From: CADCVT01 sp036389485
Lineage (GTDB): Bacteria > Actinomycetota > Thermoleophilia > Solirubrobacterales > Solirubrobacteraceae
Assembly: GCA_036389485.1 (NCBI GenBank)
Contig: DASVPR010000027.1
Location: 46,377 to 110,376 of the forward strand
Direction of reading: 5' to 3'
Length of the DNA: 64,000 nucleotides
In this document: positions 24,950 through 34,300 of the stretch, piece after piece
How the letters are laid out: every line of letters starts with the position of its first letter
How positions within the stretch are numbered: the first letter of the stretch is position 1
Notes under the pieces: generated by a model
The model's database searches: none
Seen by the model: only the letters and a program-made list of their open reading frames with translations
Told to the model about the DNA's origin: nothing
Made by a program: the position numbers and the translations under genes

Positions 24950-25858
24950 GTGGCCACGCTGCGCGAGCGACCGACCGAGGAGGAGGCGAAGCCCTCGCCG
25001 CTCAAGGACCTCGTCGTCATCACCGGCTTCTCGGGAGCCGGCAAGTCGACCGCCATGAACGTCTTCGAGGACGCCGGCTACTTCTGCGTCGACAACCTCC
25101 CGCCGGAGATGATCCGCGGGCTGGTCGACCTGTTCCGCCATCCGGGGTCGAAGGTCGAGCTCGCGGCGGTCGTCTGCGACGTCCGGGGCGGGGAGTTCTT
25201 CGAGCCGCTGATCGAGGTGCTCGAGGAGCTCGAGGAGGCCGGCGTGCCGGACCGCGTCCTGTTCCTCGATGCGGACGACACGCAGCTGCTGACCCGCTAC
25301 AAGGAGACGCGGCGCCGCCATCCGCTCGCCAACGACGGCGGCGTCGCGGCGGCGATCATGGCCGAGCGGGCGATCCTCGCGCCGCTGCGCGAGCGCGCCG
25401 ACCTCGTCATCGACACGACGACGCTCTCGGCCGCCGCGCTGCGCCGCCGCGTCAGCAAGGACATGCTGCCGCTCGAGCGCGAGCGGCTGACCGTCTCGTT
25501 CGCGAGCTTCGGCTTCAAGCACGGCCCGCTGCGCGACGCCGACCTCATCTTCGACGTCCGCTTCCTGCCGAACCCGCACTACGTCGAGGAGCTCCGTCCG
25601 CTCACGGGCCGCGATGAGGAGGTCGTCGAGTACGTCGCCCGCGACGGCAAGCTCGCCGAGCTGTACGAGCGCCTCCACGCGCTGCTCGACTTCCTGCTCC
25701 CGCAGTACCTGCTCGAGGGCAAGGCCCATCTGACGGTCGCGATCGGCTGCACCGGCGGCCGGCACCGCAGCGTCGCGATCGCCGAGCACCTCGCCGCCCG
25801 CTACCAGGGGCGGGACGGCATCGCGGTGGACGTGGTCCACCGCGACGTCGAGCTCTAG
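24950..25858 (+). CDS. rapZ: RapZ/YvcJ family nucleotide-binding protein
   Basis: A 302-residue RapZ-family P-loop protein. In enterobacteria RapZ guides RNase E to the GlmZ RNA; in Gram-positives the homologue YvcJ binds nucleotides and affects competence and cell-wall metabolism. Walker A is GFSGAGKST near residue 26-34. The conserved C-terminal block VAIGCTGGRHRSVAIAE is intact, as is DLIFDVRFLPNPHYV. The GTG start follows a CACAAT hexamer by 6 nt without a clear Shine-Dalgarno. The usual partners yvcK and whiA do not follow it; a convergent secreted-protein gene does. Confidence 0.92.
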   Translation: MATLRERPTEEEAKPSPLKDLVVITGFSGAGKSTAMNVFEDAGYFCVDNLPPEMIRGLVDLFRHPGSKVELAAVVCDVRGGEFFEPLIEVLEELEEAGVPDRVLFLDADDTQLLTRYKETRRRHPLANDGGVAAAIMAERAILAPLRERADLVIDTTTLSAAALRRRVSKDMLPLERERLTVSFASFGFKHGPLRDADLIFDVRFLPNPHYVEELRPLTGRDEEVVEYVARDGKLAELYERLHALLDFLLPQYLLEGKAHLTVAIGCTGGRHRSVAIAEHLAARYQGRDGIAVDVVHRDVEL

Positions 25859-25871
25859 GCCGCGCGGCCTA
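25856..25871. terminator. 16-nt perfect palindrome holding two stop codons
   Basis: A perfectly self-complementary 16-mer (TAGGCC, GCGC, GGCCTA). Its first three bases are the rapZ stop codon and its last three are the stop of the convergent secreted-protein gene. It could act as a weak bidirectional terminator. Confidence 0.4.
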
Positions 25872-26279
25872 CTTCGCCTTCGCGGTCCACTTCGTGTTGC
25901 CGCTGCACGAGATCACGCGGCCCTCGGTCGCGCTGTAGCGCGTCGTGACCATCGAGTAGCGGCCCTTGGCGCGCTTGCCGGTGATCGTGCCCTTGATCTC
26001 GATCGAGCCGTCGCCCTGCTTGTCGTCGCCCTTGTACTTGAACTTGCCGCCGGTGACCTTCATCGCGCGCGGCGGGATCACGGCGTTGAACTGGATGCCC
26101 TCGCCGATGCAGAAGAGGTTGATGCCGCCGACGAAGTCGACGACCTTCCCGCTGCGGAGCTTGAAGTTCACGGGCCGGTTGTTCTCGTTCTTGCCGGAGA
26201 ACCTGAGGGTCGGGGCAGCCGCGGCCGGGCCGACCGAGACGGCTGCGATGACGGTCACGGGGAGGATGAGACGACGCAT
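25869..26279 (-). CDS. Small secreted protein of unknown function
   Basis: A 136-residue protein with an N-terminal signal peptide (hydrophobic PVTVIAAVSVGPAAAA, residues about 6-22, Ala-rich cleavage site). The mature part is beta-rich and lysine-rich, with two Cys (in NLFCIGEG and VISCSGN), and ends in TAKAK. Repeated short strands such as KVTGGKFKYKGD and GTITGKRAKGRYSMV suggest a small beta-barrel. I do not recognise the family. It is convergent with rapZ. Confidence 0.75.
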   Translation of the reverse strand: MRRLILPVTVIAAVSVGPAAAAPTLRFSGKNENNRPVNFKLRSGKVVDFVGGINLFCIGEGIQFNAVIPPRAMKVTGGKFKYKGDDKQGDGSIEIKGTITGKRAKGRYSMVTTRYSATEGRVISCSGNTKWTAKAK

Positions 26280-26332
26280 GCAACCCCGTATCGGCGGGAG
26301 GGCCGCGCGATCTGAGCACGAATCACGGCGCC

Positions 26333-26698
26333 GTGCTCGATCACGTCGGCTTCGAGGTCGCGAACCTGGCCCGATCCGCGCGGTTCTACGACGCGATCTT
26401 CTTCGCGCTGGGCACGCGCCGGTCGCACCAGTCACCGCAGGCGATCGCGTACGGGGACAACGGGGCGTCGTTCTGGATCGTCGAGCGCGGCCGCCGTCCG
26501 GCGCCCGGCTACGGTCATGTGGCGGTGCGGGCGAACGGCAGGGCGGCGGTCGAGGCGGCCCACGCCGCCGGCCTCGCGAACGGGGGCAGCGACGACGGCG
26601 CGCCCGCGCCCCGGCCGCACTACGGGAAGCGGTACTTCGCGGCCTACCTGCGCGACCCGGACGGCCTGCGGGTCGAAGTGGTGGCCGGCGCACGGTAG
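26333..26698 (+). CDS. VOC (glyoxalase/bleomycin resistance) family protein
   Basis: A 121-residue VOC-fold protein. LDHVGFEVANLARSARFYD at the N-terminus, GHVAVRA in the middle and YLRDPDGLRVEVV at the C-terminus are the usual VOC elements and supply the positions of metal ligands (His near the start and in GHVAV, Glu in VEVV). It is the size of a single-domain glyoxalase-like protein. GTG start at 26333. It ends 46 nt before gap, and the gap promoter may begin inside its last codons. Substrate unknown. Confidence 0.83.
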   Translation: MLDHVGFEVANLARSARFYDAIFFALGTRRSHQSPQAIAYGDNGASFWIVERGRRPAPGYGHVAVRANGRAAVEAAHAAGLANGGSDDGAPAPRPHYGKRYFAAYLRDPDGLRVEVVAGAR

Positions 26699-26702
26699 AT
26701 AA

Positions 26703-26734
26703 CCTCCTTCGCCTGAACTCGGCGACCTCGGAGG
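26703..26734 (+). promoter_or_regulatory. Possible hairpin enclosing the gap ribosome binding site
   Basis: CCTCC (26703-26707) can pair with the gap Shine-Dalgarno GGAGG (26730-26734), and inside it CGCC (26710-26713) with GGCG (26721-26724). If transcribed, this would hide the ribosome binding site of the glycolytic operon. A regulatory role is inference. Confidence 0.35.
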
Positions 26735-26744
26735 ACTGACACAC

Positions 26745-27769
<1,025 letters not shown>

Positions 27770-27773
<4 letters not shown>

Positions 27774-28882
27774 GGACGCTGGACGACCTCGGGGACATCG
27801 AGGGGAAACGGGTCTTCGTCCGGGTCGACTTCAACGTCCCGTTGCAGGACGGTTCGATCTCGGACGACACGCGGATCCGGGCGGCGCTGCCGACCCTCTC
27901 GGAGCTGCGGTCGCGCGGCGCGCGGCTCGTGCTCGCGGCGCACCTCGGCCGGCCGAAGGACCGCGAGCCCGAGTTCTCGCTCGCGCCCGTCGCCCGGCGC
28001 ACGGGAGAGCTGCTCGGCGTGGCGGTGCCGCTCGGGGAGGACGCCTCCGGAGACGTCGTCATGCTCGAGAACGTCCGCTACGAGCCGGGGGAGACGAAGA
28101 ACGACCCTTCGCTCGCGCAGCGGTGGGCCGCGCTGGCGGACCTCTACGTCAACGACGCGTTCGGCGCCGCGCATCGCGCGCACGCGTCGACGGTCGGGGT
28201 CGCGGAGCTGCTGCCGTCGTACGCCGGCCGGCTGCTGCAGCGCGAGGTCGAGACGCTGGAGGGCATCCTGCGCGACCCGGCGCGGCCTCTGGTGGCGGTC
28301 GTCGGCGGCGCGAAGGTGACGGACAAGATCGGCGTCCTCCAGGCGTTCCTGCGGCGGGCCGACACGATCCTCATCGGCGGCGCGATGTGCTTTCCCTTCT
28401 TCGCCGCGCAGGAGCGGCCCGTCGGGTCGTCGCTGTGCGAGGCGGAGGGGCTCGAGCCCGCGCGCGAGGTGCTCGGCGACAAGATCGAGCTGCCCGAGGA
28501 CCTCGTGCTCGGTCGCGAGTTCAGCGCCGACACCGAGGTCAAGCGGCTCGACGGCACCGACGTGCCCGACGGTTGGATGGGGCTCGACATCGGCCCCCGG
28601 ACCGCGGAGCGCTACGCGCGGATCATCGGCGACGCCGGGACGGTCTTCTGGAACGGGCCGATGGGCGCGTTCGAGCTTGCGCCCTTCGCCGCGGGGACGC
28701 GCGCGGTGGCCGAGGCGGTCGCCTCCGCGCCGGGGACGACCGTGGTGGGCGGCGGCGACAGCGCGGCCGCGCTGACGCAGTTCGGCCTCGCGGATCGGGT
28801 CACGCATCTCTCGACCGGCGGCGGCGCCTCGCTGGAGCTGCTCGAGGGCAAGCCGCTGCCCGGGGTGGAGGCGCTGCGATGA
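27770..28882 (+). CDS. pgk: Phosphoglycerate kinase
   Basis: A 370-residue phosphoglycerate kinase, making ATP from 1,3-bisphosphoglycerate. RVFVRVDFNVPL is the substrate-binding signature near the N-terminus; later AHLGRPK, GGAKVTDKIGVL, and the C-terminal VVGGGDSAAA and STGGGASLELLEGK are all in place. It is somewhat shorter than the common 385-400 residues, through short loops rather than a missing motif. The GTG start overlaps the gap stop (GTGA at 27770-27773) and its TGA overlaps the tpiA ATG, so translation is coupled on both sides. Confidence 0.95.
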
Positions 28883-29631
28883 GCTCCCGGACGCCGTTCA
28901 TCGCCGGCAACTGGAAGATGAACAAGACGGCCGCGGACACGCGGTCGTTCCTCGACGCGCTTCGCGATCGCTCCTTCGAGGGCGTCGAGGTCGCCGTCTG
29001 CGTCCCGTTCACCGCGCTCTGGGCGGCGTGCGACGCGGCGCCGGACGGCGTGGGCGTCTACGCGCAGAACATGCACGAGGCGGCTTTGGGCGCGTTCACC
29101 GGCGAGGTCTCCGCGCCGATGCTCGCCGAGATCGGCGTGGCGGGCGTCGTTCTCGGCCACTCCGAGCGGCGCCAGTATTTCGCCGAGACCGACAAGGCGC
29201 TGCAGCGCAAGGTCCCGGCCGCTCTGGAGGCGGGGCTGACGCCGATCCTCTGCGTAGGCGAGACCGAGGAGGAGCGCGATCGCGGCGACACGGAGCGCAA
29301 GCTGCGGACGCAGGTCCAGGAGGGGCTGCACGACGTCCCCACCGAGCGGCTGCACGAGGTGGTCATCGCGTACGAGCCGGTCTGGGCGATCGGGACCGGG
29401 AAGGTCGCCACGCCCGAGCAGGCGCAGGAGGCGTGCGCGTTCTGCCGCGCGCTGGTGGCGGATCGGTCGCGCGAGGCCGGCGAGCGCGTGCGGGTGCAGT
29501 ACGGCGGGTCGATGAAGCCCGCCAACGCCGCCGAGCTGCTCGCGCTGCCGGACGTCGACGGCGGGCTGATCGGCGGCGCCTCGCTGGAGGTCGACGACTT
29601 CGTGGCGATCGTCGATGCCGCGGTTCGATAG
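28879..29631 (+). CDS. tpiA: Triosephosphate isomerase
   Basis: A 250-residue TIM-barrel enzyme interconverting dihydroxyacetone phosphate and glyceraldehyde 3-phosphate. Active-site elements are the N-terminal AGNWKMNK (Lys), VVLGHSERR (His), AYEPVWAIGTGK (Glu and the mobile loop) and the phosphate-binding VQYGGSMKP and GGLIGGASL. The ATG overlaps the pgk stop (ATGA) and the 3' end overlaps gpmI by 17 nt. Not followed by secG, which is a common neighbour in Gram-positives. Confidence 0.96.
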   Translation: MSSRTPFIAGNWKMNKTAADTRSFLDALRDRSFEGVEVAVCVPFTALWAACDAAPDGVGVYAQNMHEAALGAFTGEVSAPMLAEIGVAGVVLGHSERRQYFAETDKALQRKVPAALEAGLTPILCVGETEEERDRGDTERKLRTQVQEGLHDVPTERLHEVVIAYEPVWAIGTGKVATPEQAQEACAFCRALVADRSREAGERVRVQYGGSMKPANAAELLALPDVDGGLIGGASLEVDDFVAIVDAAVR

Positions 29632-31069
29632 CGCCGCCCTGATCATCCTCGACGGGTGGGGGCTCGCCCCGCCCGGTCCGGGGAACGCGGTCGACCTGGC
29701 GTCGACCCCGGTCTTCGACTCGCTCTGGTCGCGCTATCCCCACACGCAGCTGATCGCGTGCGGTGAGGCGGTAGGGCTGCCGCCGGGGCAGATGGGCAAC
29801 AGCGAGGTCGGGCACCTCAACCTGGGCGCGGGCGCGGTCGTCAAGCAGGACCTCGTGCGCATCGATGAGGCGGACTTCGCCGACAACGCGACCCTTCTCT
29901 CCGCCGTCCGAGACACCTCACGCCTCCATCTCGTCGGGCTCGTCTCCGACGGCGGTGTGCATTCGTCCCTCGACCACCTGCGGCGCCTCATCGAGCTCGC
30001 CTCTTCGGCCGGGGTGCCGGACGTCGTCGTGCACGCCTTCACCGACGGTCGCGACACGTCGCCCACCTCCGGCGCGGGCTTCCTCGCCCAGCTCGACTCC
30101 CTTCGCGGCGCGCGGGTCGGGACGGTCGTGGGCCGCTACTACGGAATGGATCGCGACAACCGGGCGGAGCGGACGGAGAACGCGCGTGCGCTGCTCGTCG
30201 AGGGTGCCGGCGACCACCACTACGCGACCGGCGAGGAGGCGGTGCGCGCCGCGTACGAGCGCGACGAGACCGACGAGTTCATCGCGCCGACGACGGTGGG
30301 GGAGGAGGCGCGGATCCGTCCCGAGGACAGCGTGATCACGTTCAACTTCCGCCCGGACCGGATGCGGCAGATCGTGACCGCGCTCGCTGACCACGCCGGG
30401 CGCATCACCACCTTGACCGAGTACGAGGAGGGCTGGCCCTACGCGGTGGCGTTCCCTCCGGCGCGGCCTTCCGAGACCATCGCGCACGTCATCGCCGCGC
30501 GCGGCGAGCGGCAGCTGCACGTCGCGGAGACCGAGAAGTACCCGCACGTCACGTACTTCTTCAACGGCGGGGAGGAGGACCCGTATCCCGGGGAGGACCG
30601 CCGGCTCGTCGCCTCGCCCCGCGACGTCCCGACGTACGACCACAAGCCGGAGATGAGCGCGCGCGAGGCCGCCGACGCGTTCATCGCGGGCTGGCGCGAG
30701 GACGAGCCCCGCTTCGGGATCATCAACTTCGCCAACCCGGACATGGTCGGCCACACCGGCTCGATCCCCGCGGCCGTGCGCGCCTGCGAGACGGTCGACG
30801 CCTGTCTCGGCGACGTGGTCTCGACGGTGTTGGAGGCCGGAGGCGTCTGCGTCGTCACCGCCGACCACGGGAACGCGGACGAGATGCTCGAGGAGGATGG
30901 CTCCCCCGACACCGCCCACTCCCTCAACCCGGTCCCGTTCATCGTGACCTCGTCGGACGTGTCGCTCGACGGGGAGGGCATCCTCGCCGACGTCGCCCCG
31001 ACGCTCCTGGAGCTGCTCGGCATCGAGCAGCCGGCCGAGATGACCGGCCGCTCCCTCCTCACCGGGTAG
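29615..31069 (+). CDS. gpmI: Cofactor-independent phosphoglycerate mutase
   Basis: A 484-residue 2,3-bisphosphoglycerate-independent phosphoglycerate mutase of the alkaline-phosphatase superfamily, needing Mn2+. The metal site and catalytic serine are seen in ILDGWG near the N-terminus and MGNSEVGHLNLGAG (Ser). The second metal site is in VTADHGNADEML; substrate-binding arginines lie in FNFRPDRMRQ. The ATG at 29615 lies inside tpiA. It is about 25 residues shorter than the E. coli enzyme. It completes a gap-pgk-tpiA-gpmI operon. Confidence 0.94.
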   Translation: MPRFDSAALIILDGWGLAPPGPGNAVDLASTPVFDSLWSRYPHTQLIACGEAVGLPPGQMGNSEVGHLNLGAGAVVKQDLVRIDEADFADNATLLSAVRDTSRLHLVGLVSDGGVHSSLDHLRRLIELASSAGVPDVVVHAFTDGRDTSPTSGAGFLAQLDSLRGARVGTVVGRYYGMDRDNRAERTENARALLVEGAGDHHYATGEEAVRAAYERDETDEFIAPTTVGEEARIRPEDSVITFNFRPDRMRQIVTALADHAGRITTLTEYEEGWPYAVAFPPARPSETIAHVIAARGERQLHVAETEKYPHVTYFFNGGEEDPYPGEDRRLVASPRDVPTYDHKPEMSAREAADAFIAGWREDEPRFGIINFANPDMVGHTGSIPAAVRACETVDACLGDVVSTVLEAGGVCVVTADHGNADEMLEEDGSPDTAHSLNPVPFIVTSSDVSLDGEGILADVAPTLLELLGIEQPAEMTGRSLLTG

Positions 31070-31212
31070 GCGTCCGGGCCTACCCCGGGATCGCTGCGTT
31101 CTGCCGCGCCGCGCGGGCGGAGCGGCCCGCCCACCCACCCGGCCACCGCCGGCAGACCCGGCCGCTTTGGCAGGCAGCAGCCGCGGCGGTGCCCAGGCCG
31201 CCGGAAGGGTCC

Positions 31213-31281
31213 GGTGCCAGGCACGTAAACATTGCGGTGCCAGGCACGTAAACATTGCGGTGCCAGGCACGCAAACATTCG
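31213..31281. repeat. Three tandem copies of a 23-bp palindrome-bearing repeat
   Basis: Two identical 23-bp copies (31213-31235 and 31236-31258) and a third, slightly changed copy (31259-31281) lie just before the threonine dehydratase-like gene. Each starts with GGTGCCAGGCAC, which contains the inverted arms GTGCC/GGCAC. The core resembles REP-type palindromes known from other bacteria. No transposase gene of the REP-associated type lies in the window. Confidence 0.8.
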
Positions 31282-31286
31282 CGGGC

Positions 31287-32258
31287 GTGGCCTCGGATGA
31301 CCTCTCGATCGATCCGGACGATGTCGCGGCGGCGGCGCGGCGGTTGGCGGGGGTTGCGAACCGGACTCCGGTCTTCACGAGCCGGCAGCTCGACGAGCGC
31401 GTCGGGGCGCGGGTCTTCCTGAAGGGCGAGCAGTTCCAGCGGGGCGGGGCGTTCAAGTTCCGGGGGGCCTACAACAAGGTCTCGTCGCTGAGCGACCGGG
31501 AGCTGGCTCGGGGCGTCGTGGCGTCGTCTTCGGGGAACCACGCTCAGGCGCTCGCGATCGCGGCCGGGCTCGCCGGCACCACAGCGACGATCTTCATGCC
31601 GCGGGACGCGCCGGCGTCGAAGCGGGCGGCGACCGAGGGATATGGCGCGCGCGTCATCGAGTTCGACCGCTACTCAGATGACCGCGAGGCCATCGTCGAC
31701 GAGCTGGTCGAGCGCGAGGGGCTCACGCCGGTCCACCCCTATGACGACTCGAAGATCATGGCGGGCGCGGGAACCTCGACGCGCGAGCTGCTCGAACAGG
31801 CCGGGCCGCTCGACCTCGTCGTGATCCCGGCCGGGGGCGGCGGCCAGCTGTCGGGCGGCGCCGTGGCGGCGAGCGGATCGGCGGAACCTCCGAGGGTGAT
31901 CGGCGTCGAGCCGGCGGCCATCGGGCAGTGGGGCGCTTCGCTCGCGGTCGGCGAGCCCGCGCGCGTCGACGTCGGCCGCACCATCGCCGACGGCCAGCAG
32001 CTGCCCTCCCCGGGCACCCTGACCTTCGCGGTCGTCAAGGCGCTGGCCGAGGACGTCGTCGCCGTCACCGACGATGAGATGCTGACCGCCATGCGCCACC
32101 TTTTCGAGCGCCAGAAGCTCGTCGTCGAGCCGAGCGGAGCGAGCGCGATCGCCGCGGTGCTCGCGCAACGCATCGACGTCAAGGGCCTGCGCGTCGGCGT
32201 GATCCTCTCGGGCGGCAACATCGCCGTCGACCGCTTCGTGAGCCTCCTCGCGCCGTGA
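31287..32258 (+). CDS. Threonine dehydratase / serine racemase-like PLP enzyme
   Basis: A 323-residue fold-type II PLP enzyme of the threonine ammonia-lyase / serine racemase group. The lysine that binds PLP is in GGAFKFRGAYN; SSSGNHAQALA binds the substrate carboxylate, and the phosphate-binding glycine loop is PAGGGGQLSGG. There is no C-terminal ACT domain, so allosteric control by isoleucine is unlikely. The GTG at 31287 is chosen because the upstream frame reads through the tandem 23-bp repeat. Its stop overlaps the GTG of the cupin gene. Confidence 0.87.
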   Translation: MASDDLSIDPDDVAAAARRLAGVANRTPVFTSRQLDERVGARVFLKGEQFQRGGAFKFRGAYNKVSSLSDRELARGVVASSSGNHAQALAIAAGLAGTTATIFMPRDAPASKRAATEGYGARVIEFDRYSDDREAIVDELVEREGLTPVHPYDDSKIMAGAGTSTRELLEQAGPLDLVVIPAGGGGQLSGGAVAASGSAEPPRVIGVEPAAIGQWGASLAVGEPARVDVGRTIADGQQLPSPGTLTFAVVKALAEDVVAVTDDEMLTAMRHLFERQKLVVEPSGASAIAAVLAQRIDVKGLRVGVILSGGNIAVDRFVSLLAP

Positions 32259-32692
32259 CCGCGAGCGGCTACCGCGTCCTCCACGCCGCCGACGCGTTCT
32301 GGCGGCCGTCGAACGCCACCGGCGTGCTCAACACCGACCTCGCGAAGCAGCTCGAGACCCAAGCGCTCGGCGCGAGGCTCTGGCGGCTGAAGCCCGGGCA
32401 GACGATCACGAAGCACCGCCACCGCACGCAGACCGAGCTCTACGTGCTGCTGGAGGGCACCGGGCGGGTGCGGATCGGCGACGAGGTGCTGACGCTCGAG
32501 CCGCTGTCGGCGATCGCGGTCGAGCCGCGCACCGTCCGCCAGGTCTTCAACGACACGGACGCGGACGCGCTGTGGCTCGTCTGCGGCGCGCCGGCCGAGC
32601 CCGCGAACACGCTCGAGATGAGCCCGGAGACGCTCGCCGACCTGTACCCGGACGGCCCGACCGCGCTGCCGCCGGAACTGGCCGGCGACTGA
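32255..32692 (+). CDS. Cupin domain protein
   Basis: A 145-residue single-domain cupin. Motif 1 is KHRHRTQTELYVLLEGTGRVRIG (read in parts; two His and a Glu as metal ligands) and motif 2 is around AVEPRTVRQVFND. The GTG start overlaps the threonine dehydratase-like stop (GTGA), so the two are translationally coupled. Such small cupins can be isomerases, dioxygenases or binding proteins; no substrate can be named. Confidence 0.83.
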   Translation: MTASGYRVLHAADAFWRPSNATGVLNTDLAKQLETQALGARLWRLKPGQTITKHRHRTQTELYVLLEGTGRVRIGDEVLTLEPLSAIAVEPRTVRQVFNDTDADALWLVCGAPAEPANTLEMSPETLADLYPDGPTALPPELAGD

Positions 32693-32716
32693 CCGCGCGG
32701 CTACGCTGAACCCGTC

Positions 32717-33187
32717 TTGCGGACGGATCCCACTGACAACGGCGGGCTGTTCATCGGCCGGCGGCCCGGCACGCGCCCCGTTCACTACCGCGTCGCGCCG
32801 AAGCCCTCGCGACGCCGGCGGCGGGCGTTCGACAAGGCGTTCGCCGTCGCGATCCTCGCGGCCATGATGCTCGTCGCGATCACGTTCTGGGGGCCGATCC
32901 CGGCGGGCTGGCTGTGGCTCGGCGGCCAGCTCAAGCACGAGACGGACTCGGGCGGGCTCGCGATCGCGGTGTCGTCCGCAGGGCTGCTGCTGACGCTCCT
33001 GGGCGGGCTGGTCCTCCTCAAGCAGCTCGACCAGTTCTGGATGCTCGTCAGGCGGTCGGCGGGCTACGACCAGCGCAGCGGCATGATCGGGACGGTGTTC
33101 GCCATCGCGGCGATCGTCGGGGTCACGCTCTTCACGCTCTGGTTCCTGCTCCTCGCGGGCCCCGGCCCCGAGATCGCGGGCCGGTAG
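32717..33187 (+). CDS. Small membrane protein of unknown function
   Basis: A 156-residue protein with a basic N-terminal stretch (PKPSRRRRRAF) followed by three hydrophobic segments (about residues 43-70, 82-102 and 126-148). TTG start at 32717, 9 nt after a TACGCT hexamer and without a Shine-Dalgarno, suggesting a leaderless transcript. The topology and size resemble the membrane protein at 61718-62125, though the sequences are not clearly related. Function unknown. Confidence 0.7.
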   Translation: MRTDPTDNGGLFIGRRPGTRPVHYRVAPKPSRRRRRAFDKAFAVAILAAMMLVAITFWGPIPAGWLWLGGQLKHETDSGGLAIAVSSAGLLLTLLGGLVLLKQLDQFWMLVRRSAGYDQRSGMIGTVFAIAAIVGVTLFTLWFLLLAGPGPEIAGR

Positions 33188-33194
33188 ACGCGCC

Positions 33195-33929
33195 TCAGCG
33201 CCAGGCGAAGACCGGCTGCTCGTAGTGGTCGACGCGCGCGCCCGCGCGGCCGTGCAGGGCGACGAGCGCGAACTGGTGCAGGACCGCCCCCGTCGGCGCG
33301 TGGATGAGGTCGTTGCCGAGCGGGACCTGGAGGACGGGACGGTCGCTCTCGGGGATGCGGATGGCGCGCGCCTCGCCGTCGCGCAGCGCGTGCAGGCCGA
33401 TGCGGTACACCGCGAGGACTTCGTCCGGCGCGGGGCGAAGGTCGGGGTCCGCTCCGGCCCACAACACGACCGGCGTGATGACGTAGCCCGAGCGCGTGGG
33501 GTAGTCGTCGAGCCAGCCGAGGACGCTGTCGGGGCCGAGCCGCAGCCCGAGCTCCTCGTCGAGCTCGCGCAGCGCGGCGTCGAGCGGCGTCTCGCCGGCG
33601 TCGACCCGCCCGCCGGGCAGCGCCCACTGGCCGGCGTGGCGGTTGAGGCGGGAGGCGCGGCGGCAGAGCAGGAACGCCGCGCCGCCGGCGACGCCGATCA
33701 TGCGGCCGTCCAGCGGACGCCCGTCCGCGGCGCTCCGGTCGCCCGGCACCACCGACATGTCGATCTGCGCGGCCATGATCGGGTCGCCGTCGTGCCGCGC
33801 CGGATCGCTGTCCACCAGCACGAGCGCGACGGCCGCGTGCCGCCGGCCCTCGAGCGGATGCTCCCGCCGCTCGTGCTCGGCGAGCCGCGCCGCCACCAGC
33901 TTCCGGAGGTCCTCGTCGAAGGCGATCAC
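33195..33929 (-). CDS. NUDIX hydrolase (CoA-pyrophosphatase-like)
   Basis: A 244-residue NUDIX enzyme. The NUDIX box (GX5EX7REUXEEXGU) is intact as GGRVDAGETPLDAALRELDEELGL, read in two parts. An N-terminal extension of about 70 residues beginning VIAFDEDLRKLVAARLAEHE precedes the domain, as in NudL-type CoA pyrophosphatases. The GTG at 33929 captures this extension. The stretch GQWALPGGRVD and the later TPVVLWAGADP also fit. Substrate CoA or another nucleoside diphosphate derivative; not certain. Confidence 0.85.
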   Translation of the reverse strand: MIAFDEDLRKLVAARLAEHERREHPLEGRRHAAVALVLVDSDPARHDGDPIMAAQIDMSVVPGDRSAADGRPLDGRMIGVAGGAAFLLCRRASRLNRHAGQWALPGGRVDAGETPLDAALRELDEELGLRLGPDSVLGWLDDYPTRSGYVITPVVLWAGADPDLRPAPDEVLAVYRIGLHALRDGEARAIRIPESDRPVLQVPLGNDLIHAPTGAVLHQFALVALHGRAGARVDHYEQPVFAWR

Positions 33930-33935
33930 GGCGGG

Positions 33936-33965
33936 TTGACAGGATGACGCAGCCTGCGGTCTGAT
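33936..33965 (+). promoter_or_regulatory. Sigma-70-type promoter for the 33975 gene
   Basis: TTGACA (33936-33941) and TCTGAT (33960-33965) are separated by 18 nt. The -35 is perfect and the -10 matches four of six positions. The ATG at 33975 begins 9 nt after the -10, so transcripts may be leaderless. Confidence 0.5.
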
Positions 33966-33974
33966 TGGACCCGG

Positions 33975-34259
33975 ATGCCGGTCCTTCCCGACAAGCAGGC
34001 GACGTTGACGCAGGGGCAGTTCACCACCCTCCACGCGACCATCTTCCGGGCGTCCAGGGTGACGCTGACGGGCATCTCCGGCGAGTTCACCACGATCCCG
34101 TTCCGCATCGTCAACCGTCGCCGCAAGGGCAAGCCGTTCGAGGCGAGCGAGGCGTCCGTCCCCCGCGGCCTCGGCTTCAAGCGCATCCAGGCCACGACCC
34201 CGGAAGGGGTCGGCACGCTCGACATCATCTTCGAGCTGCGGACCGGGCCAGACGCCTAG
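33975..34259 (+). CDS. Small beta-rich protein of unknown function
   Basis: A 94-residue protein with no signal peptide or TM segment. Alternating hydrophobic stretches (TTLHATIFRASRVTLTGISG read in part, FTTIPFRIVNRR, LDIIFELRTG) suggest an all-beta fold. A good promoter directly upstream supports expression, but there is no Shine-Dalgarno. No family recognised. It could be a single-domain nucleic-acid or ligand-binding protein; nothing in the context decides. Confidence 0.55.
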   Translation: MPVLPDKQATLTQGQFTTLHATIFRASRVTLTGISGEFTTIPFRIVNRRRKGKPFEASEASVPRGLGFKRIQATTPEGVGTLDIIFELRTGPDA

Positions 34260-34300
34260 ACGCGCCGCGGTCGGCGTACGGGCCGCGCGAGGCGACCGGC

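Noticed and set aside
31213..31281. CRISPR array
   Set aside because: The units are directly adjacent with no spacers and only three copies; a REP-like tandem repeat fits better.
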